From: Cryptomeria japonica
Lineage: Eukaryota; Streptophyta; Pinopsida; Cupressales; Cupressaceae
Assembly: GCF_030272615.1 (NCBI RefSeq)
Contig: NC_081406.1
Span: 260,141,386-260,205,385, forward strand
Reading direction: 5' to 3'
Length of the DNA: 64,000 nt
Numbering within the stretch: the first letter of the stretch is position 1; each line of letters opens with the position of its first letter. Both the position numbers and the translations under genes were made by a program. The notes beneath the pieces were generated by a model that did no database searches, was not told where the DNA came from, and was given only the letters and a program-made list of their open reading frames with translations. This document shows, one piece after another, positions 22,510-32,003 of the stretch.

Positions 22510-25500
22510 AATTGCTCATTTGTTGTCAATCACTCAGTGTGAAAATTTGTCAAAATTTGGCATCATTTTTCTTGATGTTAGTGACATGTAAGAATGAGTC
22601 ATCTAATCCTATGGGTCTGTGAGATGGAACTTTAAAAAATCCTCTCTCGGTTTAGGTAGACTCTGATCCAATTGGCCGTGGCGACACTTTCTTGGTTGCG
22701 ACAAAAAGCGTCACATGAGTTCAATGAAAAGTTGCACAATACCCCATCTTTCAATCCGCTCGTCATGGCACCAAACCATCAATACATATGCATCCGGGTG
22801 GCCGATTTTACACTAGGAATGCCTTCGTTCCTCTATTGAACTCACCTGATCAATGTGGGCCACACCCTAGCAGCAAAATCCCCAAAGTGCTCAAAGTGTG
22901 AAAAATTCTCAAAATTCGGCACGACATTTATCAACCTTGGTGACACATAAGAACGAGTCGTCTGATCCTATGAGGTCATGTTACAACACTCTAAAAAATG
23001 CTCTCTCAATTTAGGTAGACTCTGATCCAATTGCTCATGGCGACACTTTCTTGGTTGCAATAAAATGCATTAGATGAGTTCAATGAAAAGTTGCACAATG
23101 CCCCATCTTTAAATCTGCTTGTTGCAGAAACGAACTGTCAATGTGTACGTGTCTGGGTGGCTGGGTTTACTCTAGGAATGCCTTCATTTTTCTCTCCAAC
23201 TCATATGATCAATGTGGGCCACACCCTAGCAACGAAATCGCTTAAGTGCTCAAGTTGCTCAAAGTTGTCAATATTCTACATCACATTTCTCAGTGCCCAT
23301 TAATCATAAGAATGAGCCATCTGATCCTACAGGGTTGTGTTATGGCACTCTAAAAAAGCCTCTCTCATTTTAGGTAGACTTGATCCAATTTATCGTTGTG
23401 ACACTTTCTCGGTTGCGACAAAAATTGTCAGATGAGTTCAATGAAAAGTTGCACAATGCCCCATCTTTCAATCCGCTCATCACGGCACCAAACCATCAGC
23501 TCATACGCGTCAAGGTGGTCAGGTTTATGCTAGGAATGCCTTCATTTTTCTCTCCAACTCGTTTGATCGATGCGAACCACACCCTAGCAGGGAAATCGCT
23601 TAAGTGCTCAAGTTGCTCAAAGTTGTCTATATTCGACATCGCTTTTCTCAGTGCCCATTACTCATAAGAATGAGACATCTGATCCTATGAGGTCATGTTA
23701 TGGCACTCTAAAAAATCCTCTCTCAGTTTAGGTAGATTCAAATCCAATTGCTCATGGAGACACTTTCTTGGTTGCAACAAAAAGCGTCAAATGAGTTCAA
23801 TGAAAAGTTGCACAATGCCCCATCTTTCAATCCGCTCGTTGCGGCACCAAACCGTCAGCTCATACATGTTGGGGTGGATAGGTTTACACTAGGAATTCCT
23901 TCATTTTATTCTCCAACTCATCTAATCGATGTGAGCCACACCCTAGTAGCGAAATCACTTAAGTGCTCAAGTTGCTCAAAGTTGTCAATATTTGGCATCG
24001 CATTTCTCGACGCATGTTAATCATAAGAATGAGTCATCTGATCCTATGGGGTCATGTTATGGCATTCAAAAAAGCCTCTCTTGGTTTAGGTAGACTCGGA
24101 TCCAATTGCTCATGGCGACACTTTCTCAGTTGCGACTAAAAGCACCAGATGAGTTCAATGAAAAGTTGCACAATGCCCCATCTTTCAATCCGCTCGTTGT
24201 GGCACCAAACCGTCAACTCGTACTTGTTTGGGTAGTTGTGTTTACAATAGGAATTCCTTCATTTTTCTCTCCAACTTGTTTGATCATTGTGGGTCACACC
24301 CTAGCAGCAAAACCACTTAAGTGCTCAAGTTGCTCAAAGTTATCAATATTTGGCATCACGTTTCTCGACGCTCGTTAATCTTAAGAATGAGTCATCTAAT
24401 CCTACAGGATAATGTTATGGCACTCTAAAAAATCCTCTCTCTATTTAGGTAGACTCGGATCCAATTGCTCGTGGTGACACTCTCGGTTGCGACAAAAAGC
24501 GTCAGATGAGTTCAATGAAAATTTGCACAATGCCCCATCTTTCAATCCTCTCATCGCGACACCAAACCATTAGCTCGTACGCATCAGGGTGGTCAGGTAT
24601 ATGCTAGGAATTCATTCTTTTTTCTCTCAAACTTGTCTGATCGATGCGAGCCACACCCTAGCAATGAAATTGCTTAAGTGCTCAAGTTGCTCAAAGTTGT
24701 CAATATTTGACATTGTGCTTCTCGGTGCCCATTAATCATAAGAACAAGCCATCTGATCCTACGAGATCACATTATGGCACTATAAAAAATCCTCTCTTGG
24801 TTTAGGTAGACTCAGATCCAATTGCTCATGGCGACACATTCTCGGTTGTGAAAAGCGTCAGATGAGTTCAATGAAAAGTTGCACAATGCCCCATCTTTCA
24901 ATCCGCTCGTCGCGGCACCAAACTGTCAGCTCATACATGTCAAGGTGGCTGATTTTATGCTAGGAATGTCTTCATTTTTCTCTCCAACTCATCTAATCAA
25001 TGCGGGCCACACCCTAGTAGTGAAATCCATTAAGTGCTCAAGTTGCTCAAAGTTGTCAATATTCGGCATCGCATTTCTTGATGCCTATTATTCATAAGAA
25101 TGATCTATCTGATCCTATAGGGTCATGTTATGGAACTCTAAAAAATCCTCTCTTAGTTTAGGTAGACTCAGATCTAATTGCTTGTGGAGACACTTTCTCG
25201 GTTGTGACAAAAAGCATCAAATGAGTTCAATGAAAAGTTGCACAATGCCCCATCTTTCAATCCGCTCATTGTGGCACTGAACCATCAGCTCGTACATATT
25301 GAGGTGGTAAGGTTTATGCTAGTTTGCCTTCCTTTTGTTCTCCAACTCGTCTGATCGATGTGGGCCACACCCTAGTAGTGAAATCGCTTGTGTTCAAGTT
25401 GCTCAAAGTTGTCAATATTCGGCTTCACGTTTCTTGGCACCCGTTAATTATAAGAATGAGTCATTTGATCCTATGAGGTCGTGTTATGGCACTCTAAAAA

Positions 25501-26580
25501 CCCTCTCTTGGTTTAGGTAGACTCAGATCCAATTGCTCATGGCGACACTTTCTCGGTTGCGACAAAAAGCGTCAGATGAGTTCAATGAAAAATTGCACAA
25601 TGCCCCATCTTTCAATCTGCTCGTCGCGGCACCAAACCATGAGCTTGTATGAGTCGAGGTGGTCAGGTTTACACTAGGAATGCCTTCATTTTTCTCTCCA
25701 ACTCGTTCGATCATTGCGGGCCACACCCTAACAGCGAAATCACTTAAGTGCTCAAGTTGCTCAAAGTTATCAATATTTGGCATCACGTTTCTCAACGCCC
25801 GTTAATCATAAGAATGATTCGTCTGATCCTATGGGGTCATGTTATGGCACTCTAAAAAAGGCTCTCTCGGTTTAGGTAGACTCGGATCCAATTTCTCGTG
25901 GTGACACTTTCTCAGTTGTGACAAAAAGTCTCAGAGGAGTTCAATGAAAAGTTGCACAATGCCCCATCTTTCAATCCGATTGTCGTGACACCAAATAGTC
26001 AGCATGTACGCATCAAGGTGGTCGGGTTTACGCTAGGAATTCCTTCATTTTTCTCTCCAACTCGTCTGATCAATGCGGGCCACACCCTAGCAGCAAAATC
26101 ACTTAAGTGCTCAAGTTGCTCAAAGTCGTCAATATTCAGCATCGTGTTTCTCAGTGCCTGTTAATCATAAGAATGATTCGTCTGATCCTACAAGGTCATG
26201 TTATGACACTCTACACAAGCCTCTCTCGATTTTGGAAGACTCGGATCCAATTGCTCATGGTGACACTTTCTCGATTGCAACAAAAATTTTCAGATGAGTT
26301 CAATGAAAAGTTGCACAATGACCTAACTTTCAATCCGCTCATTGCGGCACCAAACTATCATCTCATACGCGTCTGAGTGGTCGGGTTTACACTAGGAATG
26401 CCTTTTTTTTTTTTCTCCAACTCGTCTGATCGATGCAGGCCACACCCTATCGGCCATCCCATTTAAGTGCTCAAAGCACAAAAAGTTGTCAAACTTCGAC
26501 GACGTGTTTCTCAACACCCATGAGACATATGAATGAGTCATCTGATCCTAAAGGGTCGTGCTATGACACTCTAATAGGCT
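22510..26580. repeat. satellite array, 11 units of 355-359 bp
   Basis: The marker GTTGCACAAT falls at 22731, 23090, 23448, 23807, 24165, 24522, 24878, 25237, 25592, 25951 and 26310, giving steps of 355-359 bp. Each unit runs through GATCCTATGAGGTCATGTTATGGC (split here only by variants), TTTAGGTAGACTC, GACACTTTCTCGGTTGCGAC, the marker, TTTCTCTCCAACTCG, GGCCACACCCTAGCAG and AAGTGCTCAAGTTGCTC. Most variation is CG against TG or CA, as expected from methylated-cytosine decay. First (22510) and last units are more diverged. Most units retain a 60-90 codon frame in the same register. No CRISPR character: units are repeats without unique spacers. Confidence 0.95.
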
Positions 26581-26990
26581 CTACATTAGATTAATAGACC
26601 TAAATACTCTTAAGTATTATAAATTGTTGGGAGTTGAAGTAGCTCTATTAGGGTATGCATTAGATGAATAGAAGTGTATGGGCTATGCAATTTTTTTAGA
26701 ATGGTATTGGTACAATGGTGTCTTACATTGTCTAATTTTGGTTCTTTCCATGTTTCCCTTATATAGTCTTATTTCGACTATAATTATTTAATTTTTGTTG
26801 ATCCCTATAAGCTTGTGTGTTGGATTACAAACACATAGGTTCAAAGCTTAATTAACAATAAACTTTGTGCAATTATTCATTTAACCATTTAACTGCAATT
26901 ATGGATAACCATGATAAATGATTTTCACTAACCAAAAAGCTACAAATTCATACAACATTTTATACCCTTAAAAGTATCAAATGTATCCAA
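26581..26990. other. intergenic sequence between two tandem arrays
   Basis: AT-rich, no ORF or repeat of note. Contains a loose duplication of TAGATTAATAGA/TTAGATGAATAGA near 26590-26670. Confidence 0.4.
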
Positions 26991-27420
26991 TACAGACAAA
27001 TAGGCTTGCCAAAAGCCATATGGACATAGAATGTCATGTATTCACGAAACAAAACATGTTCAAAATTTCTATAAAGGCATACAACATGATATCCAATAAA
27101 GTCAAATAGGAGCTTGCCAAAAGCCATATGGACATAGAATGTTGCATATTCATAATACAAAACATATGTTCAAAATTGCCATATATGCATACAACATGGT
27201 ATCCAATAAAGTCAAATAGGAGCTTGCCAAAAGCCATATGGACATAGAATGTCACGTATTCGTAATACAAAACATATGTTCAAAATTTCCATATAGGTAT
27301 ACAACATGGTATCCAATAAAGTCAAATAGGAGCTTGCCAAAATCCATATGGACATAGAATGTCACATATTCGTAATACAAAACATATGTTCAAAATTGCC
27401 ATATAGGCATAAAACATAGG
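26990..27420. repeat. tandem repeat, ~108-bp unit, four copies
   Basis: CCATATGGACATAGAATGT occurs near 27018, 27125, 27233 and 27342 (steps 107-109 bp), each followed by AAACATRTTCAAAATT and AACATGRTATCCAATAAAG. The array stops about 40 bp short of the stop codon of the minus-strand gene, so it lies in its 3' flank. Confidence 0.9.
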
Positions 27421-27460
27421 ACCCTATTCTATTCATTTCCCTCTAGGGGAAGAAAACAGA

Positions 27461-29137
27461 TCACAAGGTATCTTTGCCTATCGGGGGGATGGAGATGTAT
27501 ATGATGCAGGTGTCTTTCAAGTGCCCACTCGATCTCCTCTCTAGACTTTTTTGTAACTCCACCTGATACAATGAAAAGAATGATGTTAGCATATACAAAA
27601 ATTGAATTTTAGAATGACATATAATAGAATAGTCACTTACCGCATACAAATAATCATGATGTTCATCCACAATAGGTGCGCGTTCATGATATGCAGTGAC
27701 AAGCCCCTCTTGTAAGCATCACAATATAAATTAAACTAAATACAAGTGTCGTAAAGATTTTCAATAACATGTTATTAAGATAACACATGTAATGCTAAAT
27801 TTACTAAATTTACAAACATGTCTCATACTTCTGTCAAAGCAGTTGAACTTGCTACTGTTGCAGCAACACCGTGCTCCATTGATGCGTGAACAATAGGAGG
27901 AGTCTCTAATGTCAACATCTGAAAATTACACAAAGTATATTGATCAATGGCCAAAACTATCTATATTATTTAATAAAAACATTAAAGATAAATTGCTTAC
28001 CTGGGTGAAAGATTGTCGATGAAATACATTGCGAGGTGTTGATGTTGAAGCTCTAGCATCAAACTATTTGACATCCAAAATGAGTAATTACAAAATCATT
28101 CACATAAGGTTCAACTATCTACATATAATAATTATATTTCTTCACTCGTTGTATACCTGTGGAGTCGACGAAGTCGTGAAAAATGGTGTTGCAGGAATGT
28201 TGCTAGTATTGTGAATACTTTGACCCTAATTTTATATCATAATACTTTACTAATTTAGATATATTCTTAAATTTCCATATAAGATTTAATAAAAAGAATG
28301 AAAATAACTTGTAATGAAATTCACTTGGGTATCAATGCCAAATATTTCATTCAGCAAGGATTTTGCCATTACAATGTTCTCTATAGCAAACTCTACTTGT
28401 GCACGTGCATTCTCAATGCTATTAGGATCGTAAGTGCAAAGAGAACCACAAGATCAAAAAAAATGAGCTGGAACTCGATGCCTAGAATAATCACCATCAT
28501 CACTCGCACCACCCTCTACTAGAGGCCTAGCATACTGTATAAGGGTCTGAGTGAGTGAGCTAATGGAGTCTAGAGTTTCGACCTCAACACTCTCATTCAC
28601 AATGGAAGGAATAATAACATGCTCCACTGTAGGTCTGGCCAAGGGTCTTGATGGGAGATTTGGGTCATGTTGTGCACCCTCTCTATCATGTGTGGAACCC
28701 CCACATCTACCTTGGAAATCTAGAAAATCAATTTGTTTGGGATCTCATTAAGGACAAACTCTCAGTACAGTTTTCTCAAAAAGTATTGGGGTACCTCATG
28801 ATTATTGCATGTGGGCTGATCAAATACCATCCACCACCTATCCCAAAAATTGTTCTTAATCCCTTCATGATGACACCAATGAATAGGGAATCTCCTACAT
28901 TCATGGTGTAAAGGTTGATTCATTCGGGGGTTCATAAAAAGAGCACACCAAGTCAAATTTATTAATTTTCTTTTTCTTCCCTGCCGCATATGATAATTTG
29001 TCAGCATAAAATTGCTTTTGTTCTTCCTTCTTACTGGACCAAAAATTTATTTGCCCACTCACAGATTGTATGTGAGATACAATAGATTGCAAATAACTAG
29101 CAAGTTTTGTCCTATGGGAGTTTGTTCTAGTGGGATT
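27461..29137 (-). pseudogene. unknown multi-exon gene, 3' exons only, probably broken
   Basis: On the minus strand six coding segments join in frame through five introns, all with GT-AG borders and phase 0: from 28325 upward (exon with VEHVIIPS and FGIDTQ), 28157-28225 (23 codons), 28001-28063 (21), 27829-27918 (30), 27641-27706 (22) and 27461-27562 (34 including TGA). Five such consistent joins are unlikely by chance. The protein part is Ser/Thr-rich and acidic with no domain I know. The upstream exon has one TGA (HFF-stop-SCGS near 28462, possibly TGG to TGA), and the frame breaks near 28740. A Lys-rich stretch (AAGKKKKINKF) near 28970 may be an earlier exon. An LTR element lies at its 5' side from 29138, so the rest of the gene is missing or displaced. 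Not a recognised family. Confidence 0.5.
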
Positions 29138-29456
29138 TGTTGTTCTCAAAAAAGAGAAACCCAAGTTCACCTGCAAACTATATATGAAACATCAAATCTC
29201 AATCAATGAAATGCTTCAGGGCTTGGACAACATAACATAGGATCCTAATGATCCTCCTACACTTCAATTTCTGCAAGACCTAGGGGGGACACCCTTTGAT
29301 GCACAAAATACAACCAATTACAAACATATGGCATCAATAAAAGCAAATAAATCTCATAGGGCTCAACAACAAGGAGTTTACTGCAGATGGGCTAGATCTA
29401 CATTGACATCTCAACAAGATTGGAGAATGAGATAGGTAAAACATACTAAAAACCAC
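29138..29456 (-). repeat. left (3') LTR copy of the small LTR element
   Basis: Starts TGTTGTTCTC on the + strand and matches 31685-32001 through GATCCTAATGATCCTCC, GGGGACACCCTTTGATGC and GGGCTAGATCTACATTGAC. Similarity stops right after ACATACTAAAAAC. Confidence 0.75.
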
Positions 29457-29539
29457 ACAACTGAAAGCAAAGCGACTGTACAATAGAACTTATTTAAATA
29501 TGGCTCTAGGCCATCAAAATTGGAATCAATGCTTACCTT

Positions 29540-31128
29540 TGTCAAACACATGATTCTCATTTCCATGACTCAAGGGTAAGCTGGAAGTTTCATTTACATT
29601 TGCCTAATCACAAACTCTACAACTTCTCATCAGCTCATCACATAGAAGATAATCAACATGCCAGTAATCATTCAATCTTTGAAAAACAGATCCCAATTCA
29701 AAATCCTGACCATCAAATGACACATGACTATCATATTGTTTACAAATATTTCTCGGTTGAAAAGAGAAGTAACCTTGCTCCATCTGATCACTAGGAACAT
29801 CAAGCACATGTTGATTGCTAGTTTGCATAAATGGAAAACACTCATCCTTAATGCAGGCTTGCAAACTAGAGAGGAACATTTCCTCGTAAAATGACTACAG
29901 TTTAGCATGTTGATCACACCTTATATCAGCCCTTTGCAAACATCAAAATGCATGATCATCTGTCAATGGTTCATTTACCAATTGCAAATTTGGGAAAACC
30001 ACTTCAGATTTGTCTTTCTCTTTAACACCAAGATCCACACAATGCATATCAAATTTTGATTTCATATCAACATATGATTCCACATTATCACATTTATCAA
30101 CCTTATATGCATGTTCATCTTGTCCACTATTCAAATCAACTATAGGGAAATAAATATCATATGTATCATACCTCACACTACCAAGAACATCATCAGTATC
30201 AAAACATATACTGATTGGGTATGAGAGATTGGGAACATTTATGGATGTATACCTCTTAAGATCAACACCTAAGAGTTCTGAGATTTGTTCACTACTTAGT
30301 GAACCTTCTCCTTCATTTTCATTTTCCTTCGCTTCATCTTTTGTGTTGTAAACATTATCCCAATCTGATGCATGCATTAAATTTCCAGTGCTCATGCCTT
30401 AATGCACATTTGTTTTATCATTACGATAACTTGCATATGCATCATGACCTTTATCATGTTGATCATAAAGTGTTGCTATATGTTGCAACATGGTTTCATA
30501 GCCTTGGTTGCAAACACTTTGTGGATTGATATTAACGACAAGGTGATCTATATTATTCAAATCTGAAACCTCAACATGCTCATGACTATTTGAACAATAA
30601 CTTATAGTTAAAAAAAATTTCTTGTTGCTCTGAATACACATCTACACTGTCATGCTGAGAATAAGAGTCACCTTCAGCATCATAAGAGGTATATCCACTC
30701 ACGGATTCATCTCCATCACTGTACTCAAAACTATGTGCATTTTCAGATTTAGTCATTTCAATCTCATCTATCCATTCTTTAATATGTCCAATACTTTCTT
30801 CCCTCGAGGTTTTAGACCAATTGACTGAGTCAAGCTCATCAAGCTCCAAGAATAACTCAATCCAAATGGATTCATGGGGTCTAACATCAACTGAAAGCTC
30901 ATTTAATGCAGCAATAAATCTTTCATAAAAAACATATGATGATTCTTCGTTCCTCTTCCCTATTTTCCTTCTTAAAAACAAGATGCACCTATCTTGGATC
31001 TTTTGAAGATGTATTTCAATATCCCTATCAATGTCTTTCAAATTTGAAAAAGAAAATTCAGATCTAGGAACCACATCTAGATCCATCAAATTTGAAACAT
31101 CTATTGAACCATTACCATGACAATGCAT
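29540..31128 (-). pseudogene. acidic ORF of the small LTR element, function unknown
   Basis: Reads from an ATG at 31128 (MHCHGNGSIDVSNLMD) through 30586, continues past stops and frame changes in 30395-29943 and then 29879-29604. Together about 500 residues, rich in Asp, Glu, Ser and Tyr, with no zinc knuckle and no protease, RT or integrase motif. The first 180 residues have helical, Lys/Glu-mixed sequence (IHLQKIQDRCILFLRRKIGK) and later a Ser/Tyr/Asp-rich tail. Ogre-type elements carry an ORF1 of unknown function ahead of gag; by position and by its primer-binding site this may be such an ORF, but that is inference. Degenerate today. Confidence 0.45.
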
Positions 31129-31662
31129 CTTACTGTTTTATTCTCTTTTTAAAACATATGCAGTCATCATAACCAGACATACTTCTCACCATATTTTTTA
31201 CTGAAAATTTTCAAAACAAGAAGTATGTACCCTTAGAACCAATACTCCTTTTCCTAGTGACTTGCTTCACCTTATAAGGAACAAATTTATCTCATAAAAG
31301 TTTTGAGGAATACCTGGGTATATTTGTTGTTGCCGTCCACTTCACTTCTGATTGAAAATTTGAAGAACACCTCCAAACCTTAGGTTCGTTCATATAGAGT
31401 CGCCACCTCCTTGAAGAGGAATAAAATTTAACCATTGATCTTCACTCTGAAACACTTTCAAATTTCTGGGTACCACACAACATAGTCACATAATATTGAT
31501 TTTTTTTTAAATTTCTCAGTGACAAAACCTTCCAGGATATATACCTTCAAATCTGAAAACAACTTTCAGACTTGTAAACTTATAAGACTCTTCCCCAAAT
31601 GAATTTGGCCAGACTCACTTACAATCTGATTTAATAGTCTATACCAGATATCTTTAGATTAC

Positions 31663-31680
31663 TCCCCAGTGGAGTCACCA
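31663..31680 (-). promoter_or_regulatory. primer-binding site of the small LTR element
   Basis: Minus strand reads TGGTGACTCCACTGGGGA, four bases (GAAA) inside the LTR end. It begins with TGG as primer sites complementary to the tRNA CCA end do. The matching tRNA should be checked against the genome's tRNA set. Confidence 0.7.
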
Positions 31681-31684
31681 TTTC

Positions 31685-32003
31685 TGTTGTTCTCAAAAAA
31701 GAGAAACTCAAGTTCACTTGCAAACTATCTATGAAATAGCCAATCTCAATCAATGAAATGCTTTAGGGCTTGGACAACATAAGATAGGATCCTAATGATC
31801 CTCCTACACTTCAGGTTCTGCAAGACTTAGGGGGGGACACCCTTTGATGCACAAAATACAACCAGTTACAAACATATGGCATCAATAAAAGCATATAAAT
31901 CTCACAGGGCTCAACAACAAGGAGGTTACTGTAGATGGGCTAGATCTACATTGACATCTCAACAAGATTAGGGCATGAGATAGGTAAAACATACTAAAAA
32001 CTA
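31685..32003 (-). repeat. right (5') LTR copy of the small LTR element
   Basis: Partner of 29138-29456 with scattered substitutions. The + strand left edge TGTTGTTCTC is the LTR end (CA on the minus strand) next to the primer-binding site. Confidence 0.75.

Larger units (their letters stand above)
29138..32003 (-). mobile_element. small non-autonomous LTR element with one acidic ORF
   Basis: Two direct repeats of about 317 bp (29138-29456 and 31685-32001) flank 2.2 kb. Next to the inner edge of the right copy, on the minus strand, is TGGTGACTCCACTGGGGA (31663-31680) after a 4-nt spacer, a primer-binding-site type known from plant Tat/Ogre elements. This fixes the orientation: 5' LTR on the right, 3' LTR on the left. 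There is no gag, protease, RT or integrase; the inside codes for one acidic, degenerate ORF. The outer LTR edge at ~32000 and the target duplication are not clean, so the true LTR might be longer on the right and truncated on the left. Confidence 0.7.

Noticed and set aside
22510-26580. CRISPR-like regularly spaced repeats
   Set aside because: Whole 359-bp units are repeated; there are no unique spacers between short repeats, and the DNA is eukaryotic.
30299-30529. Plus-strand ORF of 76 codons (His/Leu-rich)
   Set aside because: Antisense shadow of the acidic minus-strand ORF.
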